Position numbers and translations under genes: made by a program. The notes below the pieces were generated by a model. That model was given only the letters and a program-made list of their open reading frames with translations. It did no database searches and was not told where the DNA came from. Shown one piece after another: positions 1 through 5,661 of a stretch of DNA of 5,661 nt. The DNA lies in contig JASKJZ010000185.1 in the NCBI GenBank assembly GCA_030154385.1, positions 1 through 5,661 on the forward strand, in the 5' to 3' direction. Source of the DNA: Clostridiales bacterium (GTDB lineage: Bacteria; Bacillota_A; Clostridia; Lachnospirales; Lachnospiraceae). Positions within the stretch are counted from its first letter, which is position 1, and every line of letters begins with the position of its first letter.

Positions 1-20
1 TTTTTGAGGTTTAAACGATT

Positions 21-968
21 CTAATTTGGTTGAAATGAGGCCAGTATTGCCTCACGATAAATTTCCTTTGCGATTGTACGGTGCGTTTCATTTTCATCAG
101 AAAAGTGTTCCATCATAACACCACTGTTTACCTCTAGTATAAGATAAGATTGCTCTGTAGCAATAATATCTATTGAGGCAAAAGAAATGGAAAGGCAGTT
201 TGCCGCTGCTAAGGCGAGCGCTCCTAATGCTTCAAAAAGAGTATCATTTTCCACAATATGGGCCGATGCTCCCTGTCCCAGATTATGCTTCCAGTGGAGT
301 GGAAGGGTAGCGTTTTCTTCTAATACGAGGGAGGGGTCAATTTCACGTACATAGTGTAGGGCATCCGGGGAAAGCATATTGTTTGAAATCGCCTTTGTTA
401 AGAGTTCTAAAATGGTAGAGAAACCATCCCCGATCAAGGTAGGGCGCAATTTGGAGTAAATCAGCTTCACCTGTCCATTTAGTACAATAACGCGGTACTC
501 TTCTTCAATGGGATAGTAGGGGCACGCTGCCATAGTAGATGCTTTTGAAAAGATAATTTGAGAAGCATATTCTGCTTCCTTTTGAGTCTTTACTTGATAA
601 ACCAAATCGCCGCCGGTTCCTTGGTTATCCTTTAACACGATGGCAGTGTGTTTTAATAAAAGCTCCTCAATTTTTACCCAGTTGCCACGCGCTGGCAAAT
701 AGTCAGGGTATAGAGGAGACATAAAGCAAGTATGCAGCACGCAGGGAATGGAATGTTTGGTAAGAATTTCAGAAGCTGTGCTTTTGTCCGAACAAATCGA
801 GGCTGCAGAGGCTTGATTAATCGGAAATTGATAACCATAAATTGAAACGCTCTGTTTGGCACGACTTAAATGAAATGCCCAATAATCAGAAAGTGGTACA
901 CAACGGATTGCTTCCTCCTCGCAGATTTCGAGGATTAGTTTTGCGAAATTTGATGGGTAGTTACTCAT
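21..968 (-). CDS. ATP-grasp domain protein, RimK/cyanophycin-synthetase-like carboxylate-amine ligase
   Basis: This is a predicted cytoplasmic ligase of 315 aa. ATP-grasp enzymes activate a carboxylate as an acyl-phosphate using ATP and join it to an amine or thiol. Visible motifs in order are SDKSTASEILTKHSIP (about 60-75, the usual N-lobe DK...IP element); IVLKDNQGTGGD (110-121, ATP-binding lysine K113 and Gly-rich loop); IEEEYRVIVLNGQV (154-167, nucleotide hinge and substrate arginine R159); GDGFSTILELL (180-190) and HNLGQGASAH (228-237), both resembling the GDG..TI.EL and NLS.GG.A segments of cyanophycin synthetase and GshF-type ligases; and SIDII...LILEVNSG (265-283), with metal-binding E279 and N281. 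It has no signal peptide or membrane segment. It is a single ATP-grasp unit without the Mur-ligase half of cyanophycin synthetase. The ATG start is supported by AAAAGGAT 9 nt upstream and a promoter behind it. The gene stands alone and diverges from fhs, so context does not reveal its substrate. The ATP-grasp class is confident; the product is unknown. Confidence 0.85.
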   Translation of the reverse strand: MSNYPSNFAKLILEICEEEAIRCVPLSDYWAFHLSRAKQSVSIYGYQFPINQASAASICSDKSTASEILTKHSIPCVLHTCFMSPLYPDYLPARGNWVKIEELLLKHTAIVLKDNQGTGGDLVYQVKTQKEAEYASQIIFSKASTMAACPYYPIEEEYRVIVLNGQVKLIYSKLRPTLIGDGFSTILELLTKAISNNMLSPDALHYVREIDPSLVLEENATLPLHWKHNLGQGASAHIVENDTLFEALGALALAAANCLSISFASIDIIATEQSYLILEVNSGVMMEHFSDENETHRTIAKEIYREAILASFQPN

Positions 969-977
969 AATGATGTC

Positions 978-985
978 ATCCTTTT
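978..985 (-). promoter_or_regulatory. Ribosome binding site of the ATP-grasp gene
   Basis: On the minus strand this reads AAAAGGAT, a reasonable Shine-Dalgarno match, 9 nt before the ATG at 968. It supports the chosen start, and no better in-frame start lies further upstream. Confidence 0.7.
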
Positions 986-1003
986 GTATATTTTCTGGAA
1001 CCT

Positions 1004-1032
1004 AGTATACCTCATTTTTATCATCCTGACAA
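1004..1032 (-). promoter_or_regulatory. Sigma-A promoter of the ATP-grasp gene
   Basis: The minus strand carries TTGTCA (1032-1027) and TATACT (1009-1004) separated by exactly 17 nt. Each hexamer matches the sigma-70/sigma-A consensus at five of six positions. Transcription would start near 997, giving a leader of about 30 nt with no room for a riboswitch. The promoter was predicted by eye. Confidence 0.75.
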
Positions 1033-1082
1033 ATATTACTGATAGAAATAAAACTTATTAGAAAAAATTGTAGCTGGTGTAT

Positions 1083-1110
1083 TTCACCCAAGGACACTTT
1101 AGGGTATAAT
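1083..1110 (+). promoter_or_regulatory. Sigma-A promoter of fhs
   Basis: A perfect TATAAT lies at 1105-1110. The best -35 is TTCACC at 1083-1088, four of six matches, with a 16-nt spacer. A start near 1117 leaves a leader of only about 27 nt before the fhs ATG, which excludes a long structured leader such as a THF riboswitch. The weak -35 overlaps a short inverted repeat, GGTG-tattt-CACC (1076-1088), which could be an operator or chance. Confidence 0.75.
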
Positions 1111-1130
1111 GGATGTATTGTGAGAATAAT

Positions 1131-1137
1131 AGGAGGT
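1131..1137 (+). promoter_or_regulatory. Ribosome binding site deciding the fhs start
   Basis: AGGAGGT lies 6 nt before the ATG at 1144 and is a near-perfect Shine-Dalgarno. It falls inside the coding stretch that would result from the in-frame GTG at 1120, and that GTG would sit almost at the predicted transcript start. The ATG at 1144 is therefore the real start. Confidence 0.9.
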
Positions 1138-1143
1138 ACGGTA

Positions 1144-2814
1144 ATGAAAACAGATATTCAAATTGCACAGGAGGCAACCCTTAAGCCCGTCAAAGAGGTT
1201 GCAGCGCTTCTTGAAATAGCCGAGGATGATTTGGAGTTTTATGGAAAATATAAAGCTAAGCTGTCGGATGAGCTCTATGAAAAGGTAAAAAATCATCCAG
1301 ATGGAAAGCTTATTTTAGTAACGGCAATCAATCCAACACCTGCGGGAGAAGGAAAAACAACAACAACGGTAGGGCTTGGACAGGCCTTTGGTCTTTTAAA
1401 TAAGAAAGCGGTCATCGCACTGCGGGAGCCATCCCTTGGACCTTGCTTTGGCGTGAAGGGCGGAGCGGCTGGCGGGGGCTATGCTCAGGTAGTTCCGATG
1501 GAGGACTTGAACCTTCATTTTACGGGTGATTTTCATGCAATTACTTCCGCCAATAATTTGCTGGCTGCTATGCTTGATAATCATCTCCAACAAGGAAACT
1601 CTCTTAATATTGATCCAAAGCAGATTGTTTGGAAGCGCTGTGTGGATATGAACGATCGTGCGCTGCGTAACATTGTAATCGGAATGGGCGGTAAGATGGA
1701 TGGCGTAGTGCGTGAAGATCACTTTATCATAACGGTAGCTTCTGAAATTATGGCAATTCTTTGTTTGGCAGAGGATAGTCATGACTTAAAAAAACGTCTG
1801 GCAAAGATTATTGTGGCATACAATCGTTTGGGAGAACCTGTGACTGCGGAGGATCTTCATGCAACTGGGGCAATGGCTGCACTTTTAAAGGATGCGATCA
1901 AGCCAAACCTAATCCAAACGCTAGAGCATACGCCAGCAATCGTGCATGGAGGACCGTTTGCAAATATTGCGCATGGCTGCAATAGTGTGCGAGCAACCAA
2001 AACAGCTCTTAAATTGGCAGATTATGTAATAACGGAGGCTGGTTTTGGAGCGGATCTTGGAGCAGAAAAATTTTTGGATATCAAGTGTCGCATGGCTGGA
2101 CTTAAGCCAGATGCGATTGTTCTGGTAGCCACGATACGCGCCTTAAAGTATAACGGAGGTGTAGATAAAAAGAATCTGTCCGAAGAGAATATGAAAGCGC
2201 TAAAGGCTGGAATTGTCAATTTAGAAAAACACATTGAGAACATGCAGACCTACAAGGTTCCATGTGTTGTTACCCTGAATAAGTTTATAACGGATACCGA
2301 AGCAGAGCTTGCCTTTGTAAAAGAATTTTGCGAAGAAAGAGGCTGTGCATTTGCTTTATCTGAGGTATGGGAGCACGGCGGTGAGGGAGGTATTGCGCTG
2401 GCAGAGCAGGTTATTCGTACCATTGCGGAGAAGGAAAGCAATTTTACCCCTCTATATGTTGAGGAGGCTTCTCTAAAGGAGAAAATTGCAACGATTTGTA
2501 CTCAGATTTATGGAGCAAAGGGCGTTACGTATTCTCAGGCAGCAGCAAAAGCAATTGCAAAAATTGAAGGCATGGGCTTTTCTAATATGCCAGTATGCAT
2601 CGCAAAAAATCAGTATTCCTTATCGGATGATCCTACTTTGCTTGGAAGACCTGAGGGGTTTGATGTTAATGTCCGAGAGGTATATGTTTCGGCAGGCGCA
2701 GGATTTGTTGTTGCAATTACGGGTACCGTCATGACCATGCCTGGACTTCCAAGGGTTCCAACAGCTGAACGAATTGATCTTGATTCTGAAGGGATGATTA
2801 CAGGTCTTTTCTAA
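1144..2814 (+). CDS. fhs: Formate-tetrahydrofolate ligase (10-formyl-THF synthetase)
   Basis: Fhs catalyses formate + THF + ATP to 10-formyl-THF + ADP + phosphate in the cytoplasm. This supplies one-carbon units for purines and formyl-Met, and in acetogens it serves the methyl branch of the Wood-Ljungdahl pathway. The protein is 556 aa, the normal length. Visible hallmarks are the ATP loop [12 protein letters not shown] (64-75); R94/E95 in ALREPSLGP; the first family signature [11 protein letters not shown] (103-113); [11 protein letters not shown] (271-281); the second signature [12 protein letters not shown] (328-339); F381 and W409, which match in position the two aromatic residues that stack on the folate in the Moorella enzyme; and the C-terminal block [15 protein letters not shown] (527-541). 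No key residue is missing and no frameshift is seen. An in-frame GTG at 1120 is rejected because the AGGAGGT site belongs to 1144. No other Wood-Ljungdahl or folate genes are in view, so acetogenesis cannot be claimed. Confidence 0.98.
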   Translation: MKTDIQIAQEATLKPVKEVAALLEIAEDDLEFYGKYKAKLSDELYEKVKNHPDGKLILVTAINPTPAGEGKTTTTVGLGQAFGLLNKKAVIALREPSLGPCFGVKGGAAGGGYAQVVPMEDLNLHFTGDFHAITSANNLLAAMLDNHLQQGNSLNIDPKQIVWKRCVDMNDRALRNIVIGMGGKMDGVVREDHFIITVASEIMAILCLAEDSHDLKKRLAKIIVAYNRLGEPVTAEDLHATGAMAALLKDAIKPNLIQTLEHTPAIVHGGPFANIAHGCNSVRATKTALKLADYVITEAGFGADLGAEKFLDIKCRMAGLKPDAIVLVATIRALKYNGGVDKKNLSEENMKALKAGIVNLEKHIENMQTYKVPCVVTLNKFITDTEAELAFVKEFCEERGCAFALSEVWEHGGEGGIALAEQVIRTIAEKESNFTPLYVEEASLKEKIATICTQIYGAKGVTYSQAAAKAIAKIEGMGFSNMPVCIAKNQYSLSDDPTLLGRPEGFDVNVREVYVSAGAGFVVAITGTVMTMPGLPRVPTAERIDLDSEGMITGLF

Positions 2815-2847
2815 AAACGTCTTTTTCGCGTTACCATGAAAAAGCAT

Positions 2848-2876
2848 TTGATTTTTTAGCATCTTTTCATTATAAT
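2848..2876 (+). promoter_or_regulatory. Sigma-A promoter of the hydratase gene
   Basis: TTGATT (2848-2853) and a perfect TATAAT (2871-2876) are separated by exactly 17 nt. Transcription would begin near 2883, leaving a leader of about 44 nt. The hydratase can therefore be expressed independently of fhs. An imperfect inverted repeat, ATGAAAAaG (2836-2844) and CTTTTCAT (2863-2870), brackets the -35 hexamer and may be an operator. Confidence 0.75.
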
Positions 2877-2916
2877 AAGATTCATATGTAAGTAGACAGG
2901 TTAATTTTTACATTTT

Positions 2917-2923
2917 AGGAGGT
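2917..2923 (+). promoter_or_regulatory. Ribosome binding site of the hydratase gene
   Basis: AGGAGGT lies immediately upstream of the ATG at 2927, with only 3 nt between the full site and the start codon (4 nt counted from AGGAGG). This is a little tight but strong. It fixes the start. Confidence 0.85.
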
Positions 2924-2926
2924 TCT

Positions 2927-5218
2927 ATGGTTAAGTTATTTGAAAAAGGTGCCTATCTGATCAATGGTACCGAAATTGTGGAAGAAACAAATGAAACACA
3001 AGCAATTCTTTCGGCACGTTACGGCCTGAAAGACATAAATAAAGAAGCCGCACGTGGTGGAACCATGGCATATGAGATACTTCGTGCACACAATACTTCT
3101 GGAAATGCGGAAAAGCTTACACTAACCTTTGATAAGCTGACCTCCCATGATATCACATTTGTTGGAATTATACAGACTGCAAGAGCCTCTGGTCTTACAA
3201 AATTTCCGGTGCCCTATGTATTAACGAATTGCCACAACAGTCTTTGTGCAGTTGGGGGCACCATCAATGAGGATGACCACATGTTTGGTCTTTCCTGTGC
3301 GAAAAAATATGGCGGTATCTATGTACCACCCCATCAAGCAGTAATTCATCAATTTGCCAGAGAGATGCTGGCAGAGTGTGGTAGTATGATTCTTGGCTCA
3401 GATAGCCATACCCGATATGGTGCACTTGGTACAATGGCAATTGGAGAGGGCGGACCAGAGCTTGTGAAGCAGCTTTTATCCAAAACCTATGATGTGAATC
3501 GTCCGGATGTGATTGGTGTATATCTAACGGGAGCGCCGAAAAAGGGAGTAGGGCCTCAAGATATAGCACTTGCGATTATTGGTGCAGTGTTTGCAAATGG
3601 CTATGTCAATAATAAGGTAATGGAATTTATTGGGGATGGAATTGATTCTCTTAGTGTGGATTACCGAATTGGTGTAGATGTTATGACAACCGAGACCACT
3701 TGTTTATCTTCGATTTGGAGGACTGATGACAAGGTAAAGGAATTCTATGAAATCCATCAACGTCCAGAGGCTTACAAAGAAATGAAGCCACAAGATATTG
3801 CCTATTATGAGGGTATGATTTATGTGGATTTGTCACAAGTAAAGCCAATGATTGCCATGCCATTTCATCCAAGTAATGTTTATACGATTGAAGCGCTCAA
3901 TGAAAATCTGATGGATATCCTAGATGAAGTAGAGAAAAAAGCGCGGATTAGCCTAGATAACAACAACGTAGAGTACACCTTAAAAGACAAGGTCAGAAAT
4001 GGAAGACTCTATGTGGAACAAGGTGTAATTGCGGGATGTGCAGGCGGTGGTTTCGAAAATATTTGTGATGCTGCGGATATCTTGCGCGGAAAATACATTG
4101 GTGCAGACGAGTTCTCGTTAAGTGTGTATCCAGCAAGTCAACCAATTTATATGGAGCTTGTAAAAAATGGAGCAGTAGCCGATTTGATGGCAACAGGAGC
4201 AACTCTTCGGACTGCGTTTTGTGGACCTTGCTTTGGCGCGGGGGATGTGCCAGCGAACCGTGGCTTAAGTATTCGTCATTCCACCAGGAATTTCCCGAAT
4301 CGGGAAGGCTCTAAGATCACGAGCGGACAGATTGCATCCGTTGCACTTATGGATGCAAGATCAATTGCAGCAACTGCTGCGAACCAGGGATATTTGACAC
4401 AAGCTACCGATATGGTAGATGTGGATTATAAAAAGCCAACTTACTTCTTTGACCGTTCCATCTATGATAACCGTGTTTATAATGGTGTCGGAAAAGCAGA
4501 CACGACGCAAGAAATTAAGTTTGGGCCAGGCATCGTAGATTGGCCTTCCATGGTTGCCTTAACGGATGACATTTTACTTCGCGTTGTATCAGTCATTCAT
4601 GATCCGGTTACGACTACAGATGAATTGATTCCATCGGGAGAAACTTCTTCCTACCGTTCCAATCCACTTGGACTTGCCGAATTTACACTCTCAAGAAAGG
4701 ATCCAGCGTATGTTGGAACGGCAAAAAAGGTACGTGCAATTGAGGAAAAACGAAGAGATGATATATGCCCAATGGATGAGGATGCTGACTATCACAAAGC
4801 ATTTTCAGTAATCAAACAGGCTTTTCCAGAGGTGGCAGCAAAAAATACCGAAATTGGCAGTGTCATTTATGCAAGAAAACCAGGGGATGGGTCGGCTAGA
4901 GAACAGGCAGCAAGCTGTCAAAGAGTGCTTGGAGGCCTTGCAAATATTGCCTCTTCTTATGCAACGAAACGGTATCGCTCCAATCTGATTAACTGGGGGA
5001 TGCTTCCATTTCTTCTCGATGGAGATGAGCCTTTTGAGAAGGGCGATTTTATCTTTATCAAAGACATCAAAAAGGCGATTGAACAAAAAGAAGATGCGAT
5101 TACAGCATATGTTGTGAAAGATGAAATGGTGGAATTTACTTTAAAGCTCGGCGAATTAACGGATGATGAACGCACCATTATAAAAAGTGGTTGTTTAATT
5201 AATTATTATCGAGGCTAA
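2927..5218 (+). CDS. Aconitase-superfamily hydratase, YbhJ type
   Basis: This 763-aa predicted cytoplasmic [4Fe-4S] hydro-lyase has the full aconitase layout: three cluster-domain lobes, a linker and a C-terminal swivel domain. Cluster ligands are visible as C371 (AGCAGGG) and C432/C435 (FCGPCFG). Matches to aconitase catalytic elements are H103 (TNCHNS), H141 (VIHQF), D159-S-H161-T, E256, R454 and R459 (TRNFPNR), R577 (SSYRSNP) and S656/R658 (GSAREQAA), the last carrying the probable serine base. Aligned by eye to mammalian aconitase, several neighbouring residues differ (D100 to C102, N170 to Y164, N258 to V252, N446 to T453, S643 to A657, and TTDH to TTDE near 563-566). Length and sequence style fit the E. 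coli YbhJ group, annotated only as hydratase, better than AcnA, AcnB or the LeuCD isomerases, which are longer or split. Citrate/isocitrate activity is therefore not assured. It lies 112 bp after fhs, with its own promoter and RBS, and ends in a terminator. The alignment numbering is from memory. Confidence 0.9.
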   Translation: MVKLFEKGAYLINGTEIVEETNETQAILSARYGLKDINKEAARGGTMAYEILRAHNTSGNAEKLTLTFDKLTSHDITFVGIIQTARASGLTKFPVPYVLTNCHNSLCAVGGTINEDDHMFGLSCAKKYGGIYVPPHQAVIHQFAREMLAECGSMILGSDSHTRYGALGTMAIGEGGPELVKQLLSKTYDVNRPDVIGVYLTGAPKKGVGPQDIALAIIGAVFANGYVNNKVMEFIGDGIDSLSVDYRIGVDVMTTETTCLSSIWRTDDKVKEFYEIHQRPEAYKEMKPQDIAYYEGMIYVDLSQVKPMIAMPFHPSNVYTIEALNENLMDILDEVEKKARISLDNNNVEYTLKDKVRNGRLYVEQGVIAGCAGGGFENICDAADILRGKYIGADEFSLSVYPASQPIYMELVKNGAVADLMATGATLRTAFCGPCFGAGDVPANRGLSIRHSTRNFPNREGSKITSGQIASVALMDARSIAATAANQGYLTQATDMVDVDYKKPTYFFDRSIYDNRVYNGVGKADTTQEIKFGPGIVDWPSMVALTDDILLRVVSVIHDPVTTTDELIPSGETSSYRSNPLGLAEFTLSRKDPAYVGTAKKVRAIEEKRRDDICPMDEDADYHKAFSVIKQAFPEVAAKNTEIGSVIYARKPGDGSAREQAASCQRVLGGLANIASSYATKRYRSNLINWGMLPFLLDGDEPFEKGDFIFIKDIKKAIEQKEDAITAYVVKDEMVEFTLKLGELTDDERTIIKSGCLINYYRG

Positions 5219-5259
5219 AAAAAGAGAACAAATGCAAAACCTGCATTTGTTCTCTTTTT
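5219..5259. terminator. Bidirectional intrinsic terminator between convergent genes
   Basis: A perfect 18-bp inverted repeat (5219-5236 with 5242-5259) is closed by a 5-nt loop, AAACC. On the plus strand it ends in T5 directly after the hydratase stop. On the minus strand it ends in T7 (complement of 5217-5223) just after the stop of the convergent membrane-protein gene. The A and T tracts form the stem base, as is usual for shared terminators. It lies 0 bp from the hydratase stop codon and 3 bp from the opposing one. Confidence 0.93.
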
Positions 5260-5262
5260 GCT

Positions 5263-5661
5263 CTACTCGGTTGTATCGTCTTGTTTTTTCTTTGGCGGCT
5301 CCTTTTCAGGGACAATGGCTTGCATGGTTGGTGGAATTGCAGGCATTGGGATATATACAATTTCACCATTCGTAATTTGTATGCTTTCAATGGATTCATA
5401 TTCCTCTGAGTGTTCCTTAAGTTGCCTTTTTCGAAGCAGACGAGATATGAGTCTGCTAACCATATAATAGATTACTGCGAAGGTTGGAACGCCAATCAGC
5501 ATACCAAGTAATCCAAATAACCCTCCGCCTAATAAAATGGAAAAAACGACCCAAAAAGCGGAAAGCCCGGTTGAATCTCCGAGAATCTTAGGCCCTATAA
5601 TATTTCCGTCAATTTGTTGCAACACTAAAATAAAGATTACAAAGTATAGTGCATGTATTGG
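5263..5661 (-). CDS. AI-2E family transporter (PerM/YdiK type), C-terminal part, cut by window edge
   Basis: Only the last 132 residues are inside the window. The frame stays open through 5661, so the start and most membrane helices lie to the right. The family consists of multi-pass inner-membrane proteins first named for autoinducer-2 export; other members act in ion or solute efflux, so the name is not evidence of AI-2 transport. The visible part has a helix (ALYFVIFILVL), the family-typical LQQIDGNIIGPKILGDS, and then a long hydrophobic stretch from LSAFWVVFSILLGGG through GMLIGVPTFAVIYYMV that forms the last helices. A basic segment (SRLLRKRQ) and a hydrophilic tail of about 50 residues follow, rich in Glu, Pro and Lys and probably cytoplasmic. 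A GTG at 5625 is in frame, but it is not the start because conserved family sequence continues upstream of it. The gene converges on the hydratase and shares its terminator. Confidence 0.9.
   Translation of the reverse strand, partial: PIHALYFVIFILVLQQIDGNIIGPKILGDSTGLSAFWVVFSILLGGGLFGLLGMLIGVPTFAVIYYMVSRLISRLLRKRQLKEHSEEYESIESIQITNGEIVYIPMPAIPPTMQAIVPEKEPPKKKQDDTTE

Noticed and set aside
1120..1143. In-frame GTG that would add 8 residues to the N-terminus of Fhs.
   Set aside because: The AGGAGGT ribosome binding site lies inside this stretch and is ideally spaced for the ATG at 1144; the GTG also falls only about 3 nt after the predicted transcript start.
1111..1143. Possible folate (THF) riboswitch in the fhs leader.
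   Set aside because: The predicted leader is only about 27 nt, too short for any known THF riboswitch, and no pairing is visible.
1437..1453. A 17-nt exact match, TGGACCTTGCTTTGGCG, shared by fhs (1437-1453) and the hydratase (4222-4238).
   Set aside because: Both copies encode GPCFG in unrelated functional motifs (Fhs near residue 101 and the hydratase cluster motif near 434). Shared codon preference and coincidence explain it better than a repeat or gene conversion.
1396..1782. A 128-codon open frame on the minus strand inside fhs.
   Set aside because: It is antisense to strongly conserved Fhs sequence, has no recognisable domain and is best explained as a shadow of the real gene. The other open frames opposite fhs and the hydratase are the same.
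2486..2734. An 82-codon plus-strand frame inside fhs in another reading frame.
   Set aside because: It overlaps conserved Fhs sequence completely and encodes low-complexity, family-less protein.
2815..2850. Possible intrinsic terminator after fhs.
   Set aside because: The best stem is about 4 bp (AACG with CGTT), followed by no clean T-tract; the run of T at 2822-2826 lies inside the loop.
5258..5467. A 69-codon plus-strand frame running over the terminator and the tail of the membrane-protein gene.
   Set aside because: It begins inside the terminator stem and runs antisense to the recognisable AI-2E family C-terminus.
5263..5625. Treating the GTG at 5625 as the start of a 120-aa protein.
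   Set aside because: The same frame continues to the window edge and encodes family-typical hydrophobic sequence upstream, so the gene is simply cut by the edge.

Overview
The window looks like ordinary chromosomal housekeeping DNA from a low-to-moderate GC Firmicute, most likely an anaerobic Clostridia member (Lachnospiraceae-like). That placement is an inference from the strong AGGAGG ribosome binding sites, the AT-rich sigma-A promoters, the presence of formate-THF ligase and the style of the proteins. No marker gene fixes the genus. No mobile element, CRISPR array, tRNA or rRNA was seen.

Layout from left to right: (1) a minus-strand gene (21-968) for an unclassified ATP-grasp carboxylate-amine ligase; (2) a 175-bp divergent intergenic region with one well-formed promoter in each direction; (3) a plus-strand fhs gene (1144-2814) for formate-tetrahydrofolate ligase; (4) a 112-bp gap with its own sigma-A promoter; (5) a plus-strand gene (2927-5218) for a YbhJ-type aconitase-superfamily hydratase; (6) a perfect 18-bp stem that forms a bidirectional terminator; (7) the 3' end of a convergent minus-strand gene for an AI-2E/PerM-family membrane protein, cut by the right edge of the window. 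The first 20 bases lie downstream of the ATP-grasp gene and hold nothing recognisable.

Fhs feeds formate into the folate one-carbon pool. The hydratase keeps the [4Fe-4S] cysteines and most catalytic residues of aconitase, but several residues around the cluster and substrate differ from true aconitase, so its substrate is uncertain. Fhs and the hydratase are co-oriented with no convincing terminator between them, so read-through is possible, but the hydratase also has its own promoter. Nothing in the sequence shows that the four genes form one pathway. The points most worth following up are the hydratase active site and the orphan ATP-grasp ligase. I found no convincing evidence of a wholly new multi-gene system.
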